A stretch of 64,000 nucleotides of DNA from Sideroxyarcus sp. (GCA_030652215.1 JAUSBC010000071.1:1-64000); one strand, 5' to 3'; numbered from the stretch's first letter, positions 36,302-46,132 are shown. Notes: generated by a model not told the origin, from the sequence alone. Translations and numbers: made by a program.

Positions 36302-36994
36302 TTAATACCAGTTGGTGCGCACCCCCAAATATTGCGTTACCCCACGCTGGCCGAGATATCCGTTTGTCTGGCTCACATCGTTTATCCGATAGTAGACATC
36401 GAACATGTCATTCAGCGAGTAAATCAGGTCTGCCCATGAATTGCGTACAAACCCATTCTCCCCTGCGTTGTTGAACACGTTGTATCCTCTGAGCATTATG
36501 TGTTTTGGGACAATGTCGACACTATAGTAATGAAGAACTTCGCAATCTCCGAAATAAGGATCACTGGTGTTGCGAAGCACTTGCACGAAGGTTGTTATCC
36601 CGCTCTTTTTAAGCACAGGTCCCAATCCAAGCAATTCATTGAAGCTCAACTGTAGCCCCGCAGCTGCAACTGAGCCTTCTTGGTAATACGATCTGCCTCG
36701 CACGACCCATCCCAGCGGACTGTCGGAAAAGGGACCACCTAGGTTCACTTCGATTCGCCCATTGGTGTTGCGTCGCCCTTGGTCCATTTGGTAGTCGAGA
36801 ATTCCCAGCAAGTATGTTTTGTTCTTAGCCTGCAAAAAAGATGAGAAGGTAAAACTTGTAATGTCATTTTCGTCTATCGTATGGCGCATCTGAAGGCGGG
36901 TGATGCTGCTCGCAATCGAAAACCCGTCTTCCTCTGCGACTGCCTCCCAAGGCAGCCCGCACGCAATCAGTAGGCAGATCACTCTTGCTGACAT
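36302..36994 (-). CDS. Secreted outer-membrane beta-barrel-like protein
   Basis: Predicted 230-aa protein with signal peptide (MSARVICLLIACGLPWEAVAEE). The mature part has alternating beta strands and an aromatic last residue (VRTNWY), as in outer-membrane barrels. No named family recognised. Starts at 37018 or 37039 are also open. In the cluster it could export or sense the product, or alter the envelope. Confidence 0.6.
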   Translation of the reverse strand: MSARVICLLIACGLPWEAVAEEDGFSIASSITRLQMRHTIDENDITSFTFSSFLQAKNKTYLLGILDYQMDQGRRNTNGRIEVNLGGPFSDSPLGWVVRGRSYYQEGSVAAAGLQLSFNELLGLGPVLKKSGITTFVQVLRNTSDPYFGDCEVLHYYSVDIVPKHIMLRGYNVFNNAGENGFVRNSWADLIYSLNDMFDVYYRINDVSQTNGYLGQRGVTQYLGVRTNWY

Positions 36995-37061
36995 GTATAT
37001 ATTCTTACCAATCATGGTCTCTAACAGCATAACCGTCATCGCACGTCCTCATGCCGATAAA

Positions 37062-38204
37062 TCAAGGCTCTTCCGGCAGCATCGCTCGTAGCCTGCTGCC
37101 TTCGGGGTCATAAAATGTCCTTTCGACGAAGGACACCAGCCACTGACGATTACCTCTGCGCACGTAGCACGGACAATCCTCACTAATTGACGCATCAATC
37201 AAGCCCATCCCAATAACACGGCTTAATGTGGGGCTATTACAACAACTGGTAACTCGACCTACCGCTCTCTCTTGCGCATAGATCTCTGTGCCGCTGGGTA
37301 CGGCCTCCGCCCCCTCAACATAGAATCGGCGGAAGCGCCTCTCCACGCCTTTAGTCTTCACGCGTGAAAGCTCAATCTTCCCCAGAAATTTTTCCTTATC
37401 CGTGCAAACCGTCCAACCAAGGCCCATTTCATAGGGATTGTTTTGACTACTCATATCTACACCATGCAGTGCGTACCCTTTCTCAATTCGCAGAAATTGA
37501 GCCGCCATGATTCCGAATGGCACGATACCGAATTCCTCACCGGATTTAAGTAGGTGCCGCCATAGATGAGCTGCATGGCGGGCATCAGTGAAAAGCTCAA
37601 ATCCCCCCTCCCCAGTATATCCAGTGCGGGTCAAGAACACAGGAACGCCGAGAAGCGATGTCTGCGTAAAATGCATGTGTTTAAGGCCGGCCTCTTTCGC
37701 CCCCATCTCTTTGCGAACGAGTTCTAGGCTGCGCGGCCCCTGTAAAGCAAATTGTGTTTCTAATGTACTGACATCACGCATTTGAACTTCCAAACCACTT
37801 TCTTGGACCCACCGACTGATCCAAGCGCCCAGAATTTCCGCAGTCGCAACACTCGAAGTGACCAGAAACTCTTCGGCCGTCCTCGGGAAGATCAATACGT
37901 CGTCAATGATTCCTCCCTGCTCATCGCAAAAACAAGTGTACTGTGCAACGGACTTGCCTACAGCCAGCTGTACGTCGCTCGTCACCAAGAGCTGCATAAA
38001 GGCAAGTGCTTCGGGACCTGTAATGATGTGCCGACTCATTGGGTGGAGATCGAAAAGCCCGAGCGCGGTCCGAATAGCACGAACCTCTGTGTCAGGTGAG
38101 CCGTAGTGAAGTGGCCTGACCCATCCAGAGATGGGCATCAATCTACCACCGGCCTTCACGTGTTCGTCGTGAAACGGGGTTCTTACTCCATTGGCTATTG
38201 GCAT
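37062..38204 (-). CDS. GcvT-like aminomethyltransferase
   Basis: Predicted 380-aa protein with folate-binding GcvT architecture: TPFHDEHVKAGGRLMPISGW, GLFDLHPMSRHIITGPEA, CDEQGGIIDDVLIF, SVTRTGYTGE-type motif LTRTGYTGEGGFELF and the C-terminal barrel. It has no GcvH or GcvP partner here, so this is not the glycine cleavage system. In a biosynthetic setting it may transfer or remove a one-carbon unit with tetrahydrofolate (inference). ATG 38204 follows an alternative TTG. Confidence 0.85.
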   Translation of the reverse strand: MPIANGVRTPFHDEHVKAGGRLMPISGWVRPLHYGSPDTEVRAIRTALGLFDLHPMSRHIITGPEALAFMQLLVTSDVQLAVGKSVAQYTCFCDEQGGIIDDVLIFPRTAEEFLVTSSVATAEILGAWISRWVQESGLEVQMRDVSTLETQFALQGPRSLELVRKEMGAKEAGLKHMHFTQTSLLGVPVFLTRTGYTGEGGFELFTDARHAAHLWRHLLKSGEEFGIVPFGIMAAQFLRIEKGYALHGVDMSSQNNPYEMGLGWTVCTDKEKFLGKIELSRVKTKGVERRFRRFYVEGAEAVPSGTEIYAQERAVGRVTSCCNSPTLSRVIGMGLIDASISEDCPCYVRRGNRQWLVSFVERTFYDPEGSRLRAMLPEEP

Positions 38205-38363
38205 CAATATTACATTCTAATAATCAAATTTAACTTGCCGCATCTTGTTTTGGCATCAGCCAGAGACCGCCGTACTTGCTTACAGACCACGTAATAGAAA
38301 GCACAGCTGGAAGCCGGGTAGGTCAGTGCAGACTACGACTTCGTGTTTGAATCTGAGCCTCTC

Positions 38364-39521
38364 TCAGACGCTTTCCCTCGCGATCGCCAGGGCGGGTTTC
38401 CATTGTAGTAATAGCATAGATCCGACGACACAAAGCCCCCCCATAAATACCCAGGCTCCCGTAGGGCTATACTGAAAAATAGCAGGGAGCAGAAAGGCTA
38501 AAGAGACGGTAAATACTTCGGTAATACTACCGAATGAACCAATCATTGGCCCGCGCAAAGGGTGATTATCAACCGCGACAGCAAATACTTTCGTACCCGC
38601 AGGCAACATAATCGAGAACAGTAGTGTTTCCGCTAGAAAGGCAACCAAAAAGGTTTCAACCGAATTCGTGAAACCGCAGATGCCGATCAGGATGCCCATG
38701 CCAGCAAGACACCACACAGCTAACCTCTTGGAATCAAAACGATCCGCCAGCTTTCCTGTAAATACCATACATGCCGTTGAAATTATTCCAGAAGCGGTGA
38801 ACAGTAAGCCGACGCTTTGCGCCGACAACCCTAATCGATCCGTAGCAAATAACGGCACAATAATCATGAACGAGAAAAATAGCGCTCTCCGAAGTAAACT
38901 GGGGATGTACGGAATGAGGTAACTTAAATTAGCTGCAAGCTCCTTTATGCTTGCTTCCGATGGCGCAGACTCCTTATACCTTTGCGGCAACATAACGCTT
39001 ACAACTACTCCGAGTAAGCCGATAGCTCCGCCAACAATGAACATGCCCGTTGTACCAACGGTTTCGAGGGCTACCCAGCCGATCGTTGGGCCGATAATGA
39101 AGCCCATGCCGAATGCTGCTGAGAAATAGCCCATCAGAACCCCGCGGTTTTGTAGCCCAGTCGTCATCACGATTGCATAATGTGTGAGAACAACACCTCC
39201 TACACCTTCGGCAAATCCCTCCAGTATTCTCAGAAAAATAAAACCGGTTGGATTATTGCAGATTGGGTACAAGAAAAATGCAAGTGAGTAAACGACGAAG
39301 ACCGCCAACATAAGGTTGCGCCCACCCAGACGATTGAGTGCAACGCCCGCCCACGGCTTGGAAATGATCCGTGCAATGATCAGAGCGGCGAAAGGTAGCG
39401 ACAACCCAAGCGTGCTAAAGCCATATTCTTTGAGAAGAGTTGGAATTACGGGAATAATCATTCCCATGCCAGTATTGATTACTACCGTCAGAAAGAGGAC
39501 TGTCAGAAATGTTCTAGGCAT
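38364..39521 (-). CDS. MFS transporter
   Basis: Predicted 385-aa major-facilitator protein with about 12 membrane helices. VIPTLLKEYGFSTLGL and GVALNRLGGRNLMLA (loop 2-3) resemble drug/arabinose-type exporters. Located inside the biosynthetic operon, it most likely exports the product or gives self-resistance (inference). No clear ribosome-binding site precedes the ATG. Confidence 0.85.
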   Translation of the reverse strand: MPRTFLTVLFLTVVINTGMGMIIPVIPTLLKEYGFSTLGLSLPFAALIIARIISKPWAGVALNRLGGRNLMLAVFVVYSLAFFLYPICNNPTGFIFLRILEGFAEGVGGVVLTHYAIVMTTGLQNRGVLMGYFSAAFGMGFIIGPTIGWVALETVGTTGMFIVGGAIGLLGVVVSVMLPQRYKESAPSEASIKELAANLSYLIPYIPSLLRRALFFSFMIIVPLFATDRLGLSAQSVGLLFTASGIISTACMVFTGKLADRFDSKRLAVWCLAGMGILIGICGFTNSVETFLVAFLAETLLFSIMLPAGTKVFAVAVDNHPLRGPMIGSFGSITEVFTVSLAFLLPAIFQYSPTGAWVFMGGLCVVGSMLLLQWKPALAIARESV

Positions 39522-39644
39522 TGGAGTATGTCAGCACTAAAGAATTGAAAGATGCCTGCGTAATTTGCCAACATACCTTCGCGAGTATGGCATCGCTATT
39601 ACAAACCTGTGATTGGGGAATAGCATGTGCTCCATGCGATCTCC

Positions 39645-40298
39645 TCATACGCGACACGCATCAATAACAACTGAAGCTGGAATCGCCGATTCTCGAAGTA
39701 TCCTTGGCGCTGCACCAGTGCAGTCGACAATTGTCGACGGCACGCTATGCCTCAGAAGGTTGTCTCCTCCAACAGCGATATCTACCTGCTCGGCAAACTC
39801 CCATGCATCGTCGATCTTGGTAATTTCTGGCATGCCGGAAATATTGCAAGTCGTTCCAAACATAACTGAGCTGCAGGCACGCATCACCTCCGAGATAAAG
39901 TCCCCACTAGCCGTCATCACTGCGACCGTATCCTTGCCGTCGGTAAAACCACTTGGGACGATATCCCTTTTAGGCAGAACCAGTGCAAGCGCCTGATGTG
40001 GCCAAAACTGCTCAATCAACCGCCGCGCCATTGGGTTGAGGTAGGCGACACGCTCGACCTCGGATGCGACCGTATAAATGACAAAGGGCTTCCGACGTTC
40101 TCGCCTCTTGATTTCGTAGACGCGCTCATACGATTTTGGATCGAGTGCGTTGCCGAAAAATCCGTACACCGTATCAGCAGGAAAGAGAGCAACGCCTCCC
40201 TGATCTACGCATTGCGCAACCCTGTACGATACTTCCGAGGTCGGAGTGGAGTACCACTCTTTTGTGGCTCTCGTTTCGGTTTTCCCAAAGGTGGTCAT
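39645..40298 (-). CDS. YrdC/Sua5-like carbamoyl-AMP-forming protein
   Basis: Predicted 217-aa protein with YrdC signatures: GGVALFPADTVYGFFGNA, IKRRERRKPF, FWPHQALALVLP, TVAVMTASGDF, and TTCNISGMPE. Family members use ATP, bicarbonate and threonine for tRNA modification, or activate carbamoyl groups in antibiotic tailoring. As a stand-alone copy in a biosynthetic cluster, with no TsaD-type partner, it probably makes a (threonyl)carbamoyl-AMP building block (inference). The start at 40298 (MTTFGK) is preferred over 40376. Confidence 0.8.
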   Translation of the reverse strand: MTTFGKTETRATKEWYSTPTSEVSYRVAQCVDQGGVALFPADTVYGFFGNALDPKSYERVYEIKRRERRKPFVIYTVASEVERVAYLNPMARRLIEQFWPHQALALVLPKRDIVPSGFTDGKDTVAVMTASGDFISEVMRACSSVMFGTTCNISGMPEITKIDDAWEFAEQVDIAVGGDNLLRHSVPSTIVDCTGAAPRILRESAIPASVVIDACRV

Positions 40299-40388
40299 AC
40301 GTGTCTGTTTCTCATATTTGTTTATCACGACCACATCCCCGCAGAATGCAGCGCTGGCAAATCCCCAATAATGCACATGCTGGCGTAT

Positions 40389-41234
40389 TCATGGCTGGGA
40401 AAGGCTTCTAGCGATAAGTGCTGCAGCCGCTTGCCCATCATCCTGCACAAAGAAGTGCCCAGCACCCGGAACATCAACCAACGCCCAGGGCTCTTCTGAA
40501 TGGGTGTCGATTATTTGGCGCGTGGTCTTCCGCACATCGTCCGGATCATGCTCAGCTATAACGAAAGTCATCGCGATACCGGTGCGCAAAGGTTCGGTAT
40601 AACTGAAGGCGCGCGATAGCTCGAAGGCGCGGAGCAGTGCTTCGAGTCGGCTAAAGTCACGCAACCACTCCCGCATTACGCCAACAGCGGACAGGGGAGA
40701 GTAGCCAACAACTATCGACTGAACCACACTCATGAATCCAGAGTCTTCTCGTGCGCGCTGAAGCAAAGCCTCGGAGCCAATAGGCTGCCCCGCGCCGTAC
40801 CTCGCGGAGATTAAGCAGACGTGGGACGGCGGCGTATTCAGGTGTTTCAAGCTCACAACTACAGGAGAAACACCACTGGAGTGCGCAACCATGCAGTACT
40901 CTCGGAATCCGAGCGAGTTGATAAGCTCAGCCAAATCCTCCGCGCGACGCTGAACAGTTAAAGCGACCGGATCTTGGGGCGTCGGTCCCTCGCCCCCCCC
41001 CCTAGTGAAAACAAAAATTAACTTGAAATCAACCGACAACGCCAATATCGCAGGTAGCCAGGATGCATAGGGTGTCCCCAAGGCAGGCGAGACCACAAGC
41101 GGCCTCCCACTACCATGCTCAACCCATCGGATTTTTTCGCCATCCGAGGCGGTGATCTCCCTTGTCGTGTTCATCAGTGCTTTGGGTGAAAGCTCTGCTG
41201 CGTCAGAACTCGGGAATTGTATCCTGTGATTCAT
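40389..41234 (-). CDS. Alpha/beta hydrolase
   Basis: Predicted 281-aa hydrolase. The nucleophile elbow is VAHSSGVSP, the acid is in VIAEHDPDDV, and the catalytic His in GAGHFFVQDDG. ATG 41234 is set by GAGGAGG 12 bp upstream. It could be a thioesterase releasing acyl groups from the ACP, or an acyltransferase. A run of C residues at about 40996 lies in its coding strand complement; the frame is intact. Confidence 0.85.
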   Translation of the reverse strand: MNHRIQFPSSDAAELSPKALMNTTREITASDGEKIRWVEHGSGRPLVVSPALGTPYASWLPAILALSVDFKLIFVFTRGGGEGPTPQDPVALTVQRRAEDLAELINSLGFREYCMVAHSSGVSPVVVSLKHLNTPPSHVCLISARYGAGQPIGSEALLQRAREDSGFMSVVQSIVVGYSPLSAVGVMREWLRDFSRLEALLRAFELSRAFSYTEPLRTGIAMTFVIAEHDPDDVRKTTRQIIDTHSEEPWALVDVPGAGHFFVQDDGQAAAALIARSLSQP

Positions 41235-41268
41235 ATCTGAATGACCTCCTCGGTTTGAGCTCACTGCA

Positions 41269-42393
41269 TCAAGACAACTCAGCGGTTACGCGTTGAGTCG
41301 CTGCGGCAATTACTCCCACATCGGGCTTGGCTTTCTGGTCGGCTAGCGTGTATTTCTCAATTTTATGGGCGCAGCATGGCATTCCCTTCCGGACGTACAT
41401 CGTTCCTGTCGTCGGATGCATTACAACCGTGGCAACTGTTTCCGTTCGGCGCAGGTCACCGTCGGAGTGACTACACAACCCGACTGGGTAGTTTTCGTGA
41501 TCTGCGAAGAGATCGAATAGGTCGCTAGTGGTTGGGGCGCTTGGGAGCTTTATAGTTAACTCCCGGAGCTTCGATAGCCGCTGCACGGAGGAGTGTCGCG
41601 CCAAAAAATTGATGGTGTCCTTAGGAATCAAATCAGGGGATAAATAGTGATTTGTGTGAAACAATTCCTTCCCTTCCAGAACCGTGAACGAAGTCGCGGT
41701 CATTTCGACCGTAACACTGCGTTTCGAGTCGCAGATAGTTAGGCTGCGGGAACTGCTCCGCCGAATACTAGCTATTGCCTGAAGACACTCCTCAACTGTG
41801 TGCAGTTCGAGCAAGTGCCGCACCAACAGATAGGGAGGCACGCCGGGCCGCCAATCGTCGGAAGACACCATGTTGATTGCAATGGCTAAGCCACTCGAGT
41901 TCATGCCCAAGTACCCTAGCAAGCCGGCAAAAGAAAACATCAGGATTTCTGGTGTTCCGCACCATGGTGCGATTTTGAATACCGTGCCAAATTCCGCGAA
42001 GGAGCTATTAAGATCAACAGTTTGGGCAATAACTCGTGAATTTATAGGCAGCGAAAATGAGGAGCAGTCGCTGTTAGCTCCGTTACGTATCCGCATTAGA
42101 ACTTCACGCCGGACCTGGAGGAGTACCGCTTGCTCATAAGAAATCTCCGCACCCTCGGCGAGTCCTTCAATCTCTGCCGCGATCGAAGGCAACTCCAGTT
42201 CTATTTCAGAAGCGAATGACTTCACGTAAGCGTAGATCTGCTCCTCGGGAACCGGGCGTGGCAAATGGCAATTGATCCGCGCGCAGTCGTCAGAAAGAAG
42301 CCGTTTGATTTGTAGAGCCAACTTTCGCCCATGCTCGACCCCGCGGGATCTCGGATCACCTGATAGCCGTACAACATCTTCTACCATTTGCAT
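41269..42393 (-). CDS. C45-type acyltransferase (isopenicillin-N acyltransferase-like)
   Basis: Predicted 374-aa Ntn-hydrolase. The family RGxxHG-type start is RSRGVEHGRKLA, and the autoprocessing nucleophile is Cys in NSDCSSFSL at about residue 110. FAGLLGYLGMNSSGLAIAIN is typical of C45. The enzyme should cleave itself before Cys and transfer or hydrolyse an acyl group on an amide. It may acylate, deacylate or trim the product (inference). Confidence 0.85.
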   Translation of the reverse strand: MQMVEDVVRLSGDPRSRGVEHGRKLALQIKRLLSDDCARINCHLPRPVPEEQIYAYVKSFASEIELELPSIAAEIEGLAEGAEISYEQAVLLQVRREVLMRIRNGANSDCSSFSLPINSRVIAQTVDLNSSFAEFGTVFKIAPWCGTPEILMFSFAGLLGYLGMNSSGLAIAINMVSSDDWRPGVPPYLLVRHLLELHTVEECLQAIASIRRSSSRSLTICDSKRSVTVEMTATSFTVLEGKELFHTNHYLSPDLIPKDTINFLARHSSVQRLSKLRELTIKLPSAPTTSDLFDLFADHENYPVGLCSHSDGDLRRTETVATVVMHPTTGTMYVRKGMPCCAHKIEKYTLADQKAKPDVGVIAAATQRVTAELS

Positions 42394-42513
42394 TTTGAAC
42401 CTCTACGCGAGGAAATCTCGCTGTTGGAACGCTGTCACGGTTACTGATGAACTCATTACCTTCATTTCATCACTCAGCAAGAAATACGTTTTGGGAGGGC
42501 AAGGTCAATCGTC

Positions 42514-43395
42514 CTAGTATCCAACCCGGTACTCATGCTTCCCACTCGTTATCCGCTGACCAAGCGCCGAGCTCACTTGAGCCCACTCTTCGTTGAGTAA
42601 GGAGTAGTACACCGTATCGCGATAGCGCCCATCATGCATTAAGGTGTGTGAACGCAACACACCATCCCGCTTCGCACCAATCTTTTCAAGTGCTCCGCAG
42701 GATCGGGGGTTTGCATTATCAGTCTTGAACTCTATACGGTGCGCGTCGAGTTCCTCAAAGTAATACTTCAACATGAGGTACTTGACGACATTGTTTAGCC
42801 CTTTCCCGTGATATTCTGGGGCTAACCAGGTCCAACCGATTTCGACCCGGCGGTCCTTTGCAGACAGATTCCCGAAGCTAGAGCTACCAACAATAGCGCC
42901 GCTGTCTTTTAGGCAAATTGCGAAAGAATAGCGCTTACCGGCTTCCCGGTCAGCAATAGCCCGTGAAACATACTTGCGAACGTCGTCCTTGTTCGAAAGC
43001 GCCTCAGTCGTATACTTCCAAATAAGCGGGTCTGTAGCAGACTCGACAATCTTCCCAACGTCCTGTTCCACCCAAGGCCTGAGTACAACCCCCCATCCTT
43101 CCAATACAATATCGGAATTGAAATCGAGCATATTTTTTTCTTGTATGGGAAGCTTCGAGGCAATTACGCGTTCTAAATCGCCTACCGTATGGGCAGAAAG
43201 GATATCCCTCTCTGAGAACTTCATCAGGTCAATGCCCAGCACCACCGCAACATCTGTCAAGATGGTAATGTACTCCATTGACGAAATGCCTAAATCATCC
43301 TTGATGGAGCTCTCAGCGGACACCGAAGTCTCTTGGAGACCCTTGACGGCTGCAATCTTACGTCGGACTATTTCAGACAACTTCAAGTGGTTCAT
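42514..43395 (-). CDS. ACP-GNAT fusion protein
   Basis: Predicted 293-aa protein. Residues 1-82 form an acyl carrier protein with attachment Ser39 in DLGISSMEY (SSM in place of the usual DSL). Residues 95-275 form a RimJ/RimL-like GNAT N-acyltransferase: LRPWVEQDV, RRVEIGWTWLAPEYHGKGLNN, FKTDNANPRSCGALEKIGAKRDG. The ATG follows GAGGAGAAACG. Such a fusion could pass the acyl group from its own carrier to an amine. LuxI enzymes share the GNAT-like fold, so it could be a signal or amide synthase (inference). Confidence 0.85.
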   Translation of the reverse strand: MNHLKLSEIVRRKIAAVKGLQETSVSAESSIKDDLGISSMEYITILTDVAVVLGIDLMKFSERDILSAHTVGDLERVIASKLPIQEKNMLDFNSDIVLEGWGVVLRPWVEQDVGKIVESATDPLIWKYTTEALSNKDDVRKYVSRAIADREAGKRYSFAICLKDSGAIVGSSSFGNLSAKDRRVEIGWTWLAPEYHGKGLNNVVKYLMLKYYFEELDAHRIEFKTDNANPRSCGALEKIGAKRDGVLRSHTLMHDGRYRDTVYYSLLNEEWAQVSSALGQRITSGKHEYRVGY

Positions 43396-43508
43396 TTTGC
43401 GTTTCTCCTCATATCGCGAATCTGTAGTGAATCCGGCTTGATCGCATCATGCGACGCCGACAGGGCCTTAGCATGGCGGTGCCCTACTTGGTGTAATGGA
43501 AAATAATT

Positions 43509-43844
43509 TCACATTTTTGGTTGGAGCAAGAATTCTCTTTTATTACTCACAGTTCGCCAATGCTCACGGTCTGGTAGTGGAGCCGAGACACCGGCAATAG
43601 CACGTGGCCATATTTGAGAGAGTTGTCTATTTATTTCGATGAATTCTTTTTGAGCTTCTGGCAGATCTTTATCTTGATAAATAGCCTCGACTGGACATTC
43701 CACCGCACAAGAATTGCATTCGATGCATACATCAGGATTGATAACCAAAAACTCGGGTCCTTCATGGAAGCAATCTACAGGACAAGGATTAATGCAGTCC
43801 GTGAATTTACAGCGAATACATTTTTCAGTAACGACAAATGCCAT
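43509..43844 (-). CDS. fdxA: 7Fe-8S ferredoxin (FdxA-like)
   Basis: Predicted 111-aa ferredoxin. CIRCKFTDCINPCPVDCF and CIECNSCAVECPVEAI supply the ligands for one 3Fe-4S and one 4Fe-4S cluster; the C-terminal extension is typical of FdxA. Start at 43844 (MAFVV). In this cluster it probably supplies electrons to the diiron oxygenase at 46480 (inference). Confidence 0.9.
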   Translation of the reverse strand: MAFVVTEKCIRCKFTDCINPCPVDCFHEGPEFLVINPDVCIECNSCAVECPVEAIYQDKDLPEAQKEFIEINRQLSQIWPRAIAGVSAPLPDREHWRTVSNKREFLLQPKM

Positions 43845-43869
43845 ATCTCTACCCACCTATATGTGTAAA

Positions 43870-45609
43870 CTACGCGATTGTAGTAACCATTTCTGATCTT
43901 TTTGGTGAGTAGACTTTATCGAACCATTTTTTATCTCCAAACGAAAATACAAAGTTTTTGTTTTCTTTCAGTACAAAATTCATCAAGCTTTGATATATGA
44001 ATTGAAGAGCTTCAGTGTAGGCAATGGCTGTGACTAAGTCTTCACGGCTATACGGATCGCCAGACTGACGCATTAACCTCAAATCAATAAATCCTGGGAG
44101 CATAGTTTCTCTTATACAAATGGGCAGTGGTGATCTGATACTGTAACGAACAGTGGCATGCATATGGCCGGTATGATGATGATCAGAGCAGTCTGCAATA
44201 TCAGCCATTCGTGGAGCATAAAACCAGCCACGGTCAGCAGGAATACTTTCAATTTTGAAATAGCTTGGTGCGTAATGCCAAGCGTTGAAGCGCATGCGTC
44301 CAGATATTGCACTGAGAATCATTGTGAGCGTCTTTGGTGGATACTCTGCTTTCATTTTTTCGTTTGGAACTACGTGGCAAATATACTCTGCCTGCCCCCA
44401 CGCACAAACAAGTTCGGCTTGACCTTGACACAAGGCCGTGGAGAATTTAAGAAAATCACGCGCACATCGAGTCATACCAAAGTCAGACCGTGTACTGCGC
44501 ACAGCCTCTGCTACCACATAATCAACCAAAGACTCAAGACGAGACGGAAACGGAACTTCTTCTGAAGCAATCAATTCCTTGAGTAGCTCTCCAAAAGAGC
44601 TAGGAAGAAACGCTTGTTGGGCAGACCCGCTTTGCCCCATCCAACGCTGTAGTAAGGCCATGGTGCGCGCAGAGGGGTTCACGGACGCTAGTGAAGCATT
44701 TGCTTGGACGGGTGGAATTGGAAGTATAACTTCCTTCTTACACAGATTCACACTATTGATATGGCGACTAAAACGACTAGTAGTAGATTCGACGGATTTC
44801 CGCATATCAGCAAGCAATACAGCCTTTTTTTCCAAGGAGGACGAGGAAAACATGGAGAAGGCATTTACATCAGAGCGGATGCCACCAGTTTTCTGATAGA
44901 TGCCATATTGGACATCCAAATATTTATCTAGAACAGGTCGAGACAGTTGGCTCGAATTTAATTCTTCGAGGCGCGTATAGCTTCCAGAATGCAAAAGCAA
45001 ATGCATACAATAGGCTGTGGTCAGAGACTCAATAGAGGAACTTTTGCGCTGTTCGATAACCTCTTTTAAGGTTTGCGCCAAGGTACTTTCTAATTTGAAA
45101 CCAGATTTGCCAATGTCGTAGAAATTGGAAACACAGCGTTCGCCAACGTAATAAATCAAAGGGGCCATATGGACGGATAAGGCCAACAGTTCCCCGCAAA
45201 CATTTTCGACCCCATGCCGGACCAAGTAGTTCAGGATGACAGTTCGTTCTTGCTCCAACGCACATTGTTCTGACTGCTTTAGTGCCAGGTATGTAAGCAG
45301 TTCATCTTCTGAAAGTTCAACGTGCCCAAGTAAGGTAAGAAACTCTGAGTGAGCTTCAAAATCCTTCCTCGGCAGAAAATACAATCTCCCATGCGGTCGG
45401 AAAGCTAAACTAATTTGACCATTGGTAGAGAATCTGTGGTGCCTATTCGTTATGCATTCGATTGCGTAACATTCTGCTGATGTTAATGGCGCAAGCTTAT
45501 CCTCTTCTGGGATACACCCATCCAACGTAAGAGCACGTTGAACCAGAATAAATGCCGGTATTTTTTCAACCTGGGTGACCAGATCCGCGATTAATTTCTC
45601 TATTGACAT
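43870..45609 (-). CDS. Unknown 579-aa cluster protein
   Basis: First large gene of the leftward operon. No signal peptide or membrane helix is evident. A His-rich stretch at about residue 480 (DCSDHHHTGHMHATVRYS) could bind metal. The N-terminal half is helical and rich in Leu/Ser; several Cys are scattered. No family recognised. Its position next to the promoter and beside the ferredoxin and ACP-GNAT genes suggests a core biosynthetic role. Confidence 0.6.
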   Translation of the reverse strand: MSIEKLIADLVTQVEKIPAFILVQRALTLDGCIPEEDKLAPLTSAECYAIECITNRHHRFSTNGQISLAFRPHGRLYFLPRKDFEAHSEFLTLLGHVELSEDELLTYLALKQSEQCALEQERTVILNYLVRHGVENVCGELLALSVHMAPLIYYVGERCVSNFYDIGKSGFKLESTLAQTLKEVIEQRKSSSIESLTTAYCMHLLLHSGSYTRLEELNSSQLSRPVLDKYLDVQYGIYQKTGGIRSDVNAFSMFSSSSLEKKAVLLADMRKSVESTTSRFSRHINSVNLCKKEVILPIPPVQANASLASVNPSARTMALLQRWMGQSGSAQQAFLPSSFGELLKELIASEEVPFPSRLESLVDYVVAEAVRSTRSDFGMTRCARDFLKFSTALCQGQAELVCAWGQAEYICHVVPNEKMKAEYPPKTLTMILSAISGRMRFNAWHYAPSYFKIESIPADRGWFYAPRMADIADCSDHHHTGHMHATVRYSIRSPLPICIRETMLPGFIDLRLMRQSGDPYSREDLVTAIAYTEALQFIYQSLMNFVLKENKNFVFSFGDKKWFDKVYSPKRSEMVTTIA

Positions 45610-45811
45610 GATTCACCAATCGATTCTAGATGATTTGAGATTTTCGTTTTTGTCGTTAGCATTAAAGGTTCCCTATTGTCTTACAGCATCAGCCAGAATT
45701 TCGTTTTGCTTGTAAGGCGCAGAACAAACATGAGTGCATCGTGCACAGCCAGACTCCACCAAAAAGCGCAAATATTGCTATCTCTTGTACCAAGTTATTG
45801 CTTTGCCGAAA

Positions 45812-45973
45812 CTATGCGCCTATCTTCAACAACACATTATGCATTTTGCATAACCTGGCCTTTTGAGCAAAACCCCACAAGTTCTCTGTAGAGCGCGTTG
45901 TTTCTGCATTCTGTAAAAAACTAATCAACGATTCGAAACTCCTTGTTTCGTGCGCCAATTCCATTTCGTTCAT
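45812..45973 (-). CDS. 53-aa ORF in the long leader of the leftward operon
   Basis: First ORF downstream of the predicted lux-box promoter on this strand: MNEMELAHETRSFESLISFL..., ending LLKIGA. A TAG lies just before the ATG, and GGGG lies about 9 bp upstream as a weak ribosome-binding site. The sequence looks protein-like (charged, amphipathic), but there is no homology. It could be a precursor or leader peptide, or chance. Confidence 0.35.
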   Translation of the reverse strand: MNEMELAHETRSFESLISFLQNAETTRSTENLWGFAQKARLCKMHNVLLKIGA

Positions 45974-46132
45974 CTAAATGCCCCAATCGTTCTACGATTT
46001 AGTGTCATTGAAACTCGTAACTTCACTTCGGCCAGGCTTTCTCGGGGCCGACCTACTACGATAGATGCGCGGCATTGGAACATGATCGCGAACCACTACC
46101 TAAGCCCAAATGACACATGGCATGACAACTGA

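Noticed and set aside
40990-41000. Homopolymeric C run in the alpha/beta hydrolase as a frameshift or phase-variation site
   Set aside because: The reading frame is intact across it and the hydrolase motifs lie on both sides; one window cannot show variation.
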